Below, in pieces: positions 34,076 through 45,469 of a stretch of DNA of 64,000 bases; the stretch's first letter is position 1, and the number at the start of each line of letters is the position of its first letter. A program made the translations under genes and the position numbers. Origin of the DNA: Ceratodon purpureus (taxonomy: Eukaryota > Streptophyta > Bryopsida > Pseudoditrichales > Ditrichaceae); the NCBI GenBank assembly GCA_014871385.1, contig CM026426.1, positions 41,993,613 to 42,057,612 of the forward strand, read 5' to 3'. Below the pieces are notes generated by a model. The model saw nothing but the letters and a program-made list of their open reading frames with translations, had not been told where the DNA came from and ran no database searches.

Positions 34076-34440
34076 TGTAAACCAGAAAAGCGCAACCCTG
34101 AATGCTTGGCCCTCGCTTACTGTCCTATAGTAAAAATTTAGTTACTTAGGATATAAATTTAAAAGTTACCAAAGTGAGTATTTTTATGTCAAAAGGTAAA
34201 TTGACTATACCCTAATCCTAAATAATTACTAATTCTAATCAATTAAAAACTCTAAGTGATTTAAGTTACTTAATTACTTTTTATCTTAACTTTATTAACT
34301 TACGTCGTAATTACAAAATTTTACCGCTTAAAGTTATTGATTTTAATGACGAACTCACATTTAAAAAAATACGTTCAAATTCACTTGCAACCAGTGAAAT
34401 GAAAAAAAAACAGCACCAATTCAACACTTCCCAACAAGCC

Positions 34441-34472
34441 TTAGGGGAAAAATGAGGTCTCCAACGGGCCTT
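34441..34472 (+). repeat. Left terminal inverted repeat
   Basis: It starts TTAGGGGAAAAATGAGG and contains GGTCTCCAACGGGCCTT at 34456-34472. It pairs with 45470-45501. Confidence 0.85.
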
Positions 34473-35322
34473 GTAAGACAGCCCGGATAAGGTGGCCTGC
34501 CTGCCCAAAACCCCCTCTGTCGCTGTCAGCAGGGGTCTGAAACGCTGCCCGAAGCGGCCTTTTGGAGACGGACGGGAGTTGCGTGGCGAAGTTTTGCCTC
34601 GTTGGCGAGAGGGCGTGGACGGTGGTTGTTGAGCGCCAAGGAGTGGGATTTATTGCTCGGCGATTAATGAACTGCCTCGATCCGTTGCCTCGATCCAAGG
34701 ATTGTTCGAGTTGTTGCCACAACGGTCTGGGCGCGATGGCGCCACCGGCTCTACGCCGTTCAGCACCAAGAAAACGAAGCGCCCTGTTCTGCTTCAAGCA
34801 AGTCGTTGTTGGCACTGTGGGACGCACAATCGTATGTGATTTGCTCCAAAGATTCCGAGTGGCGATGGCGCCCCAGACCGGAGGAGCAAAATTGGGATTG
34901 CAATTCATTTCTTGGCAGCGTCCGCTGGCAGCGACGGCGGCGAGGGGTTGTTCTCAGTCGGCGACCAAGGTTTCAACGAAGAGATGAAAACTGATGTACT
35001 TGAAGGGAAGGTAAGTTAACCTAATTCAATAAACCTTTGTGGGGTGTTCAGGGGCTACTGGGTTTTTGAGCAATTTGCATTTCGATTTCATTAGCCCTTG
35101 CTGCCACAACGGCATAAGGCAATGTAGGTTTCGTGGTCGACAGCGCTTGTAGATGCCACGCAGGTCTATCGAATTAGGTTCGGAGTATTTGAGGTTGTGA
35201 ATTCAGTTTTTCATTGGGTGTACGAGGTGTCCCAAGATCAGAACAAGTTCTCTCGAATAACAGCAAATCACCAAGTGTGACCATGGGAGATTCAATCAAG
35301 ATTACCGACTATAGAGTCCACG

Positions 35323-38300
35323 ATGGCAGCAAGGGCTGAACGAAGCAATCAGTACATTGCCCAATTTGCACTGGACACACGCTATGCCCCGGTCATGAGA
35401 CGAGGTTCTACGCAAGTGGAGCTGTGCATGAGGAGCTCGTTTCCAACACGGAGGTTGCGTGGAGACACGAACATTGACTTGTGGATCAATGGAGACATTT
35501 ACCCTGTTGACCCAATGACAGGGAAGCCACCTCCAATCAAGTCGCTAAAAGAGTTCGTTGAATTCATATGTCATGGAGAGCAGGGTCTTCGCGGATATAC
35601 ACACAGGCTGCTGGATCATTGTGTACATGGTCCTACACAGGAGGAGAGGTGGATCCAGTTGGCACAGTTGAGGGAAGAAGTGCTTCAGCTTAGAGGCAAA
35701 GCTCTGGCCAGCAACTCAAGGGCAGCCCAAGATGTCCAATTGGGGAGAATGCGTTGCCTTGAGTTAGAGAAGAAATGCAGGGATTTGCAAGCTGAATTAC
35801 AGGCTGTCCGTGATTGCCATGCCCAAAGGGTGGAGCAATTGGAGCGCCATGTGCAGGGTCTCCAAGAAGACGTTGACCGCTGCCAGCGGAGGGCCAGCTT
35901 CGAGAAGGAGACCCCCATGGGCATGCGAAATAGGAGGAGGGCTCTCAGAGGGATTCACGAGTTAAAACCTGGATCAGGTGGATCAAAAGCAAGAGTGAAG
36001 CTTGTGCGGACAGTGCTGCAACCTGATGTGGTGCAGTTTGTTGTCGAAAGGAACCGAGAGAACCGGAAGTGCTCTCGACTGCGGGGGGATAAAGAGTCCC
36101 AAAATAGGACTGCAGTAGCACTAGCTCGAATTTTGTCACGGCATGAAGGTGTAGCGCTCGCTTCTCAGCCTGCAATGGCACATGTTCAGTCAGATTTTGC
36201 GAAAAATGTGCTCAAATCGATTGGTAAGAGTATTGGACCGGACAAAATTCTTGCTGCTTGCGACCAGGCAGGGGTTTCCCATCGGGGATATGGTGCTCTC
36301 TACAAATCTGTGAAGGCTCCCATTGCTGCTCTGAACAAAGGAGTCTCCGGGAGTATTTTGCCAAGCCCCTATCACGTGAAACTGCTTCGGCAGGAGTTAA
36401 ATGCAAACCTGCCACAGTATATTGGCGAATACTACCATGCTGAAGGTCGACTTACGCTGCCAGCAAGTTCTAAGAAGAACAAGAAGTCCGAGGACATGGT
36501 AAAGGAAGTCGTTTTGACTGACAAGAATTCCCTATTCACAGACCTTGAGGTGGTCCAAAGGAGCATGGTGATCTTCTACGGCATCACGGAAGAAGGTAAC
36601 GTAATCACCTCAGACTGTTGTTTTCAGAGTTTGCTGCCAGCAGGGTTATTTATCAATTAACCGTGACTTACACATCCACTCGCCATGTTTCCACAGAGTT
36701 AAGAGGGGCACCGCTGGTATTTGTCATGAAATTGGACGAGGCCGAGATTGTCAATGGCAAGAAGTTTGAACGGGTCAGCATCACATTGATGAATAGGGCG
36801 CTCAACCCAGACATTCAGAGAAACCATGCCCTGTTTTTCTCAGTCCAGTCGGAGCAGGAAATCTGGCCAGTGGCAACCTTTCAAGTGGAAAAAGAGTCCT
36901 ACGAAGTTCTGTCGTGGATATTTGGGAAATCCAAATTTCCATCTGTGATTGCAGCACAGTCCAGTGGCGAGAAACTCACGGTCCCTGAAGTTGGAGAATT
37001 CCATGTGGAGTGGCATCTCGCTACGGACATGAAGACGATCAAGTGTATGTACGGGCTTCAGTCGGGGCTGTCGTGTGCGATGAACTGCATATACTGCGAG
37101 CAGAAGAGGGCTAAGCCTACCGTAGGGACAGCAAGCCAGGCGAGTGCTGCCATCAGAAAACGTGGGAAACCGAACTGGGTGGGGGGACTGTTTGCCAACT
37201 CTGTGGAGCCAGAACCATGTGACATGCGTGCACATACAAGGTGGAGGCCTATCTTGCCAATTCCGTTGCAAAGAGTGCACATTTGTACACTTCACGCCCT
37301 AGTTCGCCTAGCGGAGAAGATTGTGCATCAACACATCATTTATGTCTGGAACATACAAGATCAAAGACTGAGGGCTACAGCCATAGAGCAAATGGAGAAG
37401 TCCTTGTCAGCTATCGGGGCTCACGGTGGCAATGTGGAGATTAGAAAGGATCCGAAACTGAGTGGCAGCACAGGGAATGTGCCACAGAAGCCATCTTTCA
37501 GTGGGGTTGTTGCTAGCAGACTATTTAAACCAAGCGTATGGTCTGGAAACGACAAGGCCTGGAAAGACATATGTCAAGCAGAGAGCAATAATAGTGGCGG
37601 CGGTGCACATCGTAGGCCAAGGGCTGCTATCTGGCAAGCCTTTGAAGAGGTTCTACCATATTTCAGCGGCTTGGTGCTGACAGCAGAACAACGACTCCAG
37701 TTCAAAGGGAAGATAGAAACGTGGGGGAGAACATTTTTGGAGGCCTTCGGAGAGGAGCATGTGTCGCACTACATGGTGAGTTATATGAACGAGGTTTGGG
37801 ATGAATTAGGGGTCGATGGCTGACCTCACTTTTGTCAATTCTCTATCCAGGACTAACCTTGGAGTGGCTGTTGACAGCATGTAATTGTCAGGCATGGCAG
37901 TTGGTTTGTGGAGGAATACGGTAGTCTGGCCGTATGGAGTTGCCAGGGTATGGAGAAATCCCATCATCAAGCGAAGGCAGCGAATCAAGCCCATACAGCT
38001 CACGGTGGTGGCAAAGAGCGCACCAGTGTTATTTTGCAACAATTCCAACATTGGTACCGAAATATACAGCATCGGTATAAGAAGAAATTAGAGTGCACCA
38101 GGGTTCTAAATACCCCGGACGATGAGGCCCGCATGGAGGCTACACGTAGAAGGCGAGAACAGTGGCATCGATCAAATGCTGCCAAGGCTTTGGAGAATTG
38201 GCGGTCAAGGCGACGGCGTGTTGGCAAAGCTTGGGTGTGTGATAACACCGTTGGAGGTGATGGAGCCAACAATGATCAAGCAAGAGGATCTGCCAACGAA

Positions 38301-38417
38301 GATGACCCCGGGGAGGAGGGCAACAATGTGGATCTTGAGGAAGGACGCAACTCAACTGACGGTGACGACGCTGGCAACAACGTGGACAGCGATGACGCTG
38401 GCAACGAGCCTATATGA
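35323..38417 (+). CDS. DDE-type transposase, RAG1/Transib-like C-terminal layout
   Basis: Three exons: 35323-36595, 36628-37775, 37878-38417, about 986 residues. The ATG at 35323 is followed by an uninterrupted frame. Residues about 107-190 form a coiled coil, then comes a basic stretch. VFVMKLDEAEI (Asp about 461) could carry the first catalytic acid. A zinc pair follows in GLQSGLSCAMNCIYC, then RVHICTLHALVRLAEKI, and after the 102-bp intron EEYGSLAVWSCQGMEKSH (Glu about 833). The order CxxC, then an LH/LR helix, then GS-x-x-x-W/S-x-Q/E-G-x-E resembles the RAG1/Transib catalytic core, where the last Glu is catalytic. The middle acid is not obvious (TLHA). The C-terminus is Asp/Asn/Glu-rich. 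The first intron would be only 32 bp (GTAACG...TTTTCAG), in correct phase. Confidence 0.75.
37776..37877 (+). other. Intron in transposase gene
   Basis: Donor ATG|GTGAGTTATA, acceptor GTTGACAG|CAT. It is phase 0 and 102 bp. Removal joins SHYM to HVIVRHGSWFVEEYGSL and bypasses the TGA at 37821. Confidence 0.75.
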
Positions 38418-40428
38418 ATTGAGTACAAATTATGCGTTCTAAACTCATTGGATGGACATCTATAATGTAGCAAGTTTTTAATTTTTTTTAATTTTTTTGA
38501 TTGGAGTAGACAGTGGTTCTTCTTTAACATGTTTTTTGGTTTCATTCTAGAATAGCCATTTACGGATAGATTTATCAAAAAATGAGGATTTTTTCGAGCA
38601 ATTCCCTAAAATGGCTTATCCATTGCTAAGTTAATCTCGATAATTATTAAAGAGGCACCCATGGAGAAGAAGGGGAGTCCACTGACAGTGAGGTCGGTGG
38701 CAGCAATGAGGACAGTGACGACGCGAGCAATGGCCGTGTGTGACTTGACCGCAATGTATTTTGGTAATTATGTTAGAGCTATGTAGAATGTGGCTGGCAA
38801 CAATGTTTTTTTTGAATGAGTTAGGCCATGTTTCTCCCCTAAACTTGTTTTGTGGATAGCTCACTAAAGTGCCTAGTCCATGCAATTATTAATCTTCATA
38901 ATTAATGGTCTTAGTAATCATATGTACCGGTCACGCTCAAATTAAGATTTTAATTTCTAAGACGATTTTCTAAGTACCCACATCAAATGGGGATGTGTGG
39001 TTTAGGGCCATGGCAATCATTTGCATGGAGTGGCAATTAAGGGAGAAATGAGAGCTTTGCACCAACTCCTCAACCTCCCTTCATTAAACTCTGTTTGAGA
39101 CTCTCAACTCCCTCTAAGCCCCCCAAACCTCCTCTAAAAGCGTTCCAATATCCTCTTGAAGTAAACCCGGCCTAGTTTCCAAGGACGCACATGTGGTTGA
39201 CTCGGGCAGGAAGGCCTCTCTCTTTTCCTGCCTTGTTCCCATACGACACCCTCCGTTGACTCCAACACCTCTTCAGCTCCTCTGTCTTCTTCAGTCGTCC
39301 TCTTGCTGTCAGCAAGCGCCCTCGCGATTGCAATTACCTTGGCAGTTTTGTGGGCGCCGTGGGGAAGTTGGATGTTCAGAGGGCGGTACAGTCACGCACC
39401 CCCTTTGGGTCGTTGAGGATCGCGTGAGGAGACGAAGAGTACCGCCAGCAACAACTTTGAAGGAAGGGGCCGTTGCGGTCGACTGCACGAAGCAGCTGCA
39501 GCGTGAGGAGCGAGCCGTCGAGGAGGGCCGTGGAGATTCAACGGCAGGTGGAGCAAGGGGGTCGTGAGCGGTTTTGGAGCAGCAAGGTCGGGAGCGAGGA
39601 GCAGCAGCAGGGTCGAGAGCTGCGGGGAGGTACAGCAAGGTCGGGAGCGAGGAGCAGCAGCAGGGTCGACAGCTGCGGGGAGGTACAGCAAGGAAGACGA
39701 AGGAAGAGCAGCAACGTCGTTGGCAAGAAGAAACGGAAGCGCAAGCACTGTGGTGGGTCACGGAAGGTGATAGAGCGGGGCGTAGCTGCATTACACGGAG
39801 CTCGCGTTGAGGGTCACGTGAGGAGCGGCCATGGAGCTGAAGGCGAGTTCTTGCGGTTGGAAGCTACAGCGTGAGGTGTGGGGAGGAGCAGCACAGTCGG
39901 GAGCCCGAGTAGAGGGGGGTACAGCACAAGGAGCGGGGTGGAGCTCTCGAATAGTGAGGAGCAGGCGTGGAGCTCATTGGCGAAGTGAGGAGCGGGCGTG
40001 GAGCTGCAGCGTGAGGAGCAGAGTGGAGAAGAACCGAGGCGAGCCGGAGAGAGGGGAGGGTGAGCTATAGCAGAACAAGCGGGATGGAGCAGCAGGGCTG
40101 GGAGCGTGGGGTGAGGTGGAGGTTTCTCGGCTGCAGAATCTAGAGGCGCATTGTCACGCGCGGCATGAGGGGCTTCAAGCTGCACCGTCTTCCACCGCTG
40201 ACAGTGAAGCATTGCGAGGTTAGTGATCTGATCGTGTCTATTTTTTTGCAACCTTGCTCCTCCTTATGTTGCGGTTGGCCATGTTGGAGCGTACCGACCA
40301 TGGTGAAGAGAATAGAGTTGCTCAGCAATGGCTGCTAGGGTCGCGGGGGGTAATGGTTTAGAGATGTGTAGCTTAAATCTCTAATCTGCAAGAATAATAC
40401 CCTGTCCGTTTCTCTCCTTTCAGCTGCC
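38418..40428. other. Non-coding, GC-rich in second half, with 53-bp repeat
   Basis: There is no accepted gene. Two tandem copies of a 53-bp unit (CAAGGTCGGGAGCGAGGAGC...) lie at 39583-39688 within a purine-rich, Arg/Gln/Gly-coding stretch. Open frames here overlap on several strands and look compositional. It is probably 3' flank of the transposase gene and 5' flank of the coiled-coil/RING gene. Confidence 0.6.
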
Positions 40429-42419
40429 ATGCGCGATCCCCCTTTCGTAAAACGTGTTGTTTTTGCACTACCAGCGCCAGGGATGTTGAGCCGTAGGAAG
40501 GGAAAGGAGGCCGTCGTGAAGAAGGAGGTCGTCGAGGTTGCTGACAGCAAGGAGGATGGCAACGATGTTGAGACGCCGTGGGATGACGCCTTCGACTTGG
40601 ACGGCTTACCCCCTGCACTTCATGCACAGCTCCACCACCTCGCCCCATTTCTGCTGGGTAGGCAGGCTGCGGATTACGATGAGGACTTCTTCGCCCGCAC
40701 CTTGCAGCTCTCCAACAAGGGGCTCAAGTTCAGTGACCTCAGCGGCGACAAGCATTGCAGGAAGGCCGACTTCATCGACAGATGGCCAGAGCGTTCTTCT
40801 GGGCGGCACTACGTTGCTGACTGTGAGGATCCGGAGGCCCAGAGGAAATACTGCGAGATGTACCGGTGGACTTATGGAGGTGACCCCGACAACTGGGCAT
40901 TCGGGACCTCCTTTCTTCGGGCTTGCCACCTCTACTTTGAGAAGGGCGTGGATGTCAACTTCGCCTAGAAGGCGGAGGCAATTGTGAAGGGGCGTGAGAA
41001 GCTGCCAGGGCGTAATCCGCAGAAGTTGACTCCCCCGGCCTTGAGGGAGCAGATTGAAGCCATTATCGACTTCCTCGCTGGCCACATCCCCGGTGCTGGC
41101 AGCAAGGGCAAGGGAGGAGTGGCGGAGTCGAGCGGAGGAGCCAAGCCAGTTGGAGCCACCTCCAAGGCTTTGATCACGGCCGCGGAGGCGAAGAAGGTCA
41201 GGGGACCTAGATCCCTGCCCCCTCCTGCCAAGGCCGTGGCTGAGAAGAAGTCCGTGAAGGCCCTTGCTGCCGTTGCCATCAAAGTGCAGCCCTTGGTGGC
41301 AACGGATCCGAAGCAGGTCCTGGAGCAGCAGCGCCTCAAGAAGAAGTCCTTGGAGGCGGCACTTCTGAAGGTGGAGGCGAGCCGGGACCGCGTGAAGGTC
41401 GACCTTGCAACCCAGCGGGACTACATCAAGGCCAAGGAGGCCGAGGAGTCCAAGCTCTATGACGACATCTTCTTTGCCCGCAAGGCCTCCAAGAAGGCCG
41501 CGGCTGATGGCAACGACCAAGAGAAGAGGCGCTTTGATCACGCGGCCCGCTTAGGCCAAGACAAGCTGGGGCTTGCAAGCAAGGCACTCCTTGAGGCCCA
41601 AGCCCGCATTGACAAGGTCTACAAGAAGTTGGAGGAGATGGAAGCCGATGAGCAGAGACGCCACGCCGAGGTCTCCGCGCTGACAGCGGAGATCTCGGCT
41701 TTGGAGTTGGCTTCAGCTTTCTTGCGCCCGAAGAAGGTGCTGGCTCGTTATCCATAGGAGTTCCAGGTGTTGCCAATAGCCCTGAACGACCCATGCCCCT
41801 TCTGCGAGCGTTACTTCGTTGACACCTGCAGCGTACCTTTGTCCTGCGGCTGCTTGGCACATCCCCATTGTATGTTTGAGGCAGTCTTCTCCCAAGACGC
41901 CCGGTGCCGTCGATGCGAGCGGGGGATGACTGGAGGATGGCTTGGGCACTGGGGCTTCGACCTCGACTCCAAGGCCGCGGAGGAGTTACGTCTCACGGAG
42001 GAGATCTTCCTGGCCGAGCCTGCTTCACCACGTGCTGGCAGCAAGAGGCCCGCTGCCCCCTCTGTGGCCGCGCTTCCGTGGAAGAAGACCAAGGGCGACC
42101 AAGGTTTGTTGCCCCTTAACCTATCTGCCCATTGCTACTTGCCTAATTCGTTGTTACATCCGAATAATTCTTATTTTCTAATTCTGGTTTGCTGGCAGCA
42201 ACTACAGAGGATGTTCATTCCGACTCAGACTCCCTGGCGTTTGATCCCACGCAACGCTCTCCTCATGAGACCCAGGCAGCCCTATCCGGAGAGGGGAAGA
42301 AGGGCTCATCCGCCACCACGCAAGGACCAGGTGCAGCTGAGAAGAACAAGGACGACACCAACATGGAGGGACTGTCCAGCCTTGTTGAGGCAATTGCCAC
42401 AGATGCAGCCGTGGAGTAG
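40429..42419 (+). CDS. Coiled-coil/RING-like protein, paralog 3, inside the transposon
   Basis: One reading frame (40429-42103) is interrupted only by TAG at 40966-40968 and TAG at 41755-41757; a 95-bp intron (42104-42198) leads to a final exon ending TAG at 42417-42419. The N-terminal domain has FDLDGLPPALHAQLHHLAPF (related to paralog 2), then RKYCEMYRWTYGGDPDNW, VNFA-stop-KAEAIVKGREK (paralog 2: VNWCEEALDRHKAR), a long Lys/Ala/Glu coiled coil, and the finger CPFC...LSCGCLAHPHC...CRRCERGMTGGWLGHWGFDLD. The 3' splice site is formed by a GCTGGCAG|C copy of the element-wide motif. As cargo or an accessory gene of the transposon, its role is unknown. Confidence 0.72.
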
Positions 42420-43569
42420 ATTCCCACCTTAGATAGTTCCGTAGGCCGGGTTAGGGGTTTGCTGGCAGCGACTTTTGGTCCGGACTTTTATGGGCTACAT
42501 TTCTTAAACTTTTCCGAACTTGAAAACAATTTGCCTCTGGACTGCCATGTCTCTTTGAAAGATATGGCATTCTTGTAACCCTTCCGTTTTATTCGCAACT
42601 GTATTTCTTCTTTATTGTGGACTGCTGACAGCAAGGGCTGCTCTTTAGCCGCCATTTTTTTTTTTTCTTATTTCATTATTCGCCACCATGGTCCCTTTCA
42701 ATTTTGGCCATTGTTGTTATTTACCACCTGCGACCTACTTCATCTCTTATGTACAACTGTTTTTTATTTTTATCTTGTTCTATTAGAATCAAGCGTGGTT
42801 CTTTTTTTATTTGCAACCTTCATTTTTTCGTCTTTGTTGGCACCAAGGGCTGCATTGTGCCCGCCATTGCCAGTTCAGAGCACCAGGTTCACGAAGGAGC
42901 CAGCCTCTTCGGAGGAAGTAACAAACTTTACATTCCTTCCTAATTACTTCATATTTGTCAAGTGCCAAACTCCATTTTGTGCCTCTGAAGGGTCATGTGC
43001 TCTATTGTATGCAATTGTTTTTCTTTTCTTATTTTGCGCTGGCAGCAGGCTCCAGCGTCAATGGCGCCACCACAAGTTCGAAGCAATTTTGCGATTCAGA
43101 CCCAGGCCCTCTGAAATCCCGGCCATTCTTCAGACATCTTGTATTTTATTCTATTTTTCATTTTGCACCCTAGGATTCACCACTGGTAATTGTAACTGTT
43201 TTTCTTTTCTACTTCCGCTGGCAGCACGAAGATCAAGGGTAATCACAAATTTGCCTCCATATAACACGTTAATACAGGATGTCCCACAGAAAGTCCTGAA
43301 TGGTAAGCAAAACCACTACCTGAACTCGCTAACGACTTCGCGAAGAACCTAATGACTTCCCACATACTGTGACTACCCATCCCCGAAATCACTTTTCCTA
43401 CAGCTCCACAATCTTCATCCTTTTGGGAACCGTGACATCCGCAGCTGTAAGGTGTCTCTCATGGCGCTGGTTGATCTGCATCCAACAAATCCTGTCATTT
43501 TCGTTTGCTGGCAGCAAGGAGCTCTGAACAGCCAATTCCCAACACATCAAAACGACTACATGAATTCGG
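42420..43569. other. Non-coding stretch rich in GCTGNCAGC
   Basis: There is no accepted gene; the longest open frame (Phe/Leu-rich, from 42615) looks compositional. Six or more GCTGNCAGC copies lie at roughly 160-420-bp spacing. Confidence 0.6.
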
Positions 43570-44736
43570 CTAGACTCGTACCTTTTTCTCACGAACACCG
43601 TTGGCCTCTATCAAAACCAAGTTGTACTGCCCAGGTACGTCATCTCCAAGTGCCATTGCAATTTCGTGCCGCAGGTGGGATACTGGCCAACCCTTGCCAA
43701 CTTCGAATGTTGGCAGCAAGTTCCCCCTAAACATACAAGACACTTCCACCATCACCTCCTCTGGTAGGTGATCCAACGCTTCCCACTGACTGTTGGCAGC
43801 CCCCCTATACCTTGTATACATGAACCTGGTGTATAATATTTGTCTTCCCACGTGATAGCGGAAAACAATGCTGGTCCTGTTGGCAACGCACTTGATGACA
43901 TCTTGGCCAATGTGGAACTTCTCGTTCCACCCTGGGTTCATCAGACTGCTCAGCAGAGCCTCGGATGGAGTACTCAAAACAAACAATGTAGGTGTCCGCC
44001 TAATGCTGTCAGCAGCTACCGCAAACAAATCAACCATAACATGGATTGGCATAAACCATTGGTGGTGGACGAAGCTGCTACCGGTTGTTGCTTTCATGGC
44101 ATTTGCAAAATCGAGAGTGAGCTTTGTTCTAAACGCCTCAGATGTGTGCATGTCTGGCAAAGGCCACTCCACATCGTTGAACCCTGGAAGCGGGAGTGCT
44201 TCAACCTTCCCGTACAGCGTGTCACCTGTTGGAGGCAAATACAGACCACCAAGGAAGAATGTACCTATGTCCAGCAACTCCGCGTGGCTCTGTCGATTCC
44301 GTGTTGCCTCCCCAATCTCAACATGGAGCACAAGAATGGGACCAAGGATAGATGCAGGATGTACCCAATCCTCCGAAACCGACGCGTACAGGTAGTTTGC
44401 CATTCCCAATTTGGTTGCTGCCTCCGTAGGATCCAAGCGCAGATGCCTTGGTTGATATGCATGTTGCACAAGCACCTTATCGAGGTCACATGCTCCATGC
44501 TCCGTGGAGATCCAAGAGAAATCTCTGATCTGCGCTTTGAAGGCCCCCCGAAAATTTTCTCCACCATGTCGCCTTGCCTCTCTACCCCAAGGCCCATCCG
44601 ACACTGGTTGTAGCATAACCCATGAATCACGATCCACCCTCATGGGGATCCAGTTGCCCTCCAAGTCTTGAGTATTATGCAGAATGACACTCTGTACGAG
44701 GGAGTTTGGCCGTGAAGCCATACCACTAGAATGCAT
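43570..44736 (-). CDS. Orphan protein, 388 residues, convergent to the transposase
   Basis: A clean ATG-to-stop frame begins MHSSGMASRPNSLVQSV and has good codon texture throughout. Motifs include HNTQDLEGNWIPMRVDRDSW, FMPIHVMVDLFAVAADSIRR and FHIGQDVIKCVANRTSIVFRYH. The last 60 residues (MVEVSCMFRGNLLPTFEVG...WPVSHLRHEIAMALG...YNLVLIEANG) could be a small beta-grasp, ubiquitin-like fold (inference). Upstream, about 44765-44790, a GTAAGTTTTTGAG donor on the minus strand hints at a 5' exon in 44.8-45.3 kb. No family is recognised. Its position inside the inverted repeats, facing the transposase, suggests a second element-encoded protein. Confidence 0.6.
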   Translation of the reverse strand: MHSSGMASRPNSLVQSVILHNTQDLEGNWIPMRVDRDSWVMLQPVSDGPWGREARRHGGENFRGAFKAQIRDFSWISTEHGACDLDKVLVQHAYQPRHLRLDPTEAATKLGMANYLYASVSEDWVHPASILGPILVLHVEIGEATRNRQSHAELLDIGTFFLGGLYLPPTGDTLYGKVEALPLPGFNDVEWPLPDMHTSEAFRTKLTLDFANAMKATTGSSFVHHQWFMPIHVMVDLFAVAADSIRRTPTLFVLSTPSEALLSSLMNPGWNEKFHIGQDVIKCVANRTSIVFRYHVGRQILYTRFMYTRYRGAANSQWEALDHLPEEVMVEVSCMFRGNLLPTFEVGKGWPVSHLRHEIAMALGDDVPGQYNLVLIEANGVREKKVRV

Positions 44737-45469
44737 GAAATTTTCGACTGTGAACTCAAAAACTTACAAATGGTGTCGTTGCTGTCATCAACCGCCAGAA
44801 CTACACGCTGTCAACACACCCTCCGCCATCACGAACGGCTGAAACCTGCGTCCACGGCCTCGCAACCAAGGTACGACCTACCCTAAAACCTCATCCCGAA
44901 ACCCCAATTCCCAACTCAGGTGCTCTCTCCAACCTATGTGGATGGCAGACCGCTGGCAGCGTTGGAAGACCACTACAGCTAAACCCTAAATCTCTACTGC
45001 ACAATGCGTGACCACCCACAACCGAAATCGAACAACTTCGCCCAGCCTTTGGAGGCCTCCACCGCTCCATCCTGCTTGACAACGCAACGACAACAACTCT
45101 CTCAGGGGAACGCATGAGGTTCGGAATGACCGTTGGCAGCATTTCGACATCAACACCTTGTGCACGTTGCATCTCAAAGGGGGAGCGGCAATTCGATTTC
45201 GGTAGGTGGCCTGTGGAGTCAGTTTTGCAGGAGTTCATAAAGCCCACCACCGCTGACACCCTTCTGCAATGCTCGAATTCCGTGCGCGAAGAGGCTCCGT
45301 TCTCGACCTGCGGGACTACACGCGCGGGGGAGGGAAGCCTTCCTGCGCGACTATTGGCCGGATCCCCCCATTCGCGATTTGGCTCGCTTTTGGCGACCTG
45401 CTAGCACAGTTGGTGCCAGCAAGTAAAGTGCACGGGCATGCCCAAAATTTTGGCACAAATAACATGGAA

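Larger units (their letters stand above)
34522..44960. repeat. Dispersed GCTGNCAGC motif
   Basis: Copies start at 34522, 34924, 36456, 36633, 39305, 40540, 41094, 42034, 42191, 42461, 42624, 43038, 43217, 43507, 44005 and 44952, often followed by AAGG. Near-matches (TTGGCAGC) occur at about 43709, 43793 and 45134. The word is its own inverse complement. Only one further copy (about 25157) was noticed outside the transposon. Confidence 0.9.

Noticed and set aside
34562-34987. 141-residue frame at the left end of the transposon
   Set aside because: No domain and no conservation argument; more likely leader sequence of the transposase transcript.
39193-40251. Several overlapping Arg/Ser/Leu-rich frames on both strands
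   Set aside because: Mutually overlapping frames in GC-rich, purine-biased repeats; none shows a domain or splice logic.
42615-43352. Open frame of 245 residues
   Set aside because: Hydrophobic, T-rich low complexity between transposon genes, with a GCTGNCAGC copy every few hundred bases; it looks compositional.
34522-44960. GCTGNCAGC as bacterial Chi sites
   Set aside because: Chi is GCTGGTGG; the word here is a different palindrome in eukaryotic DNA.
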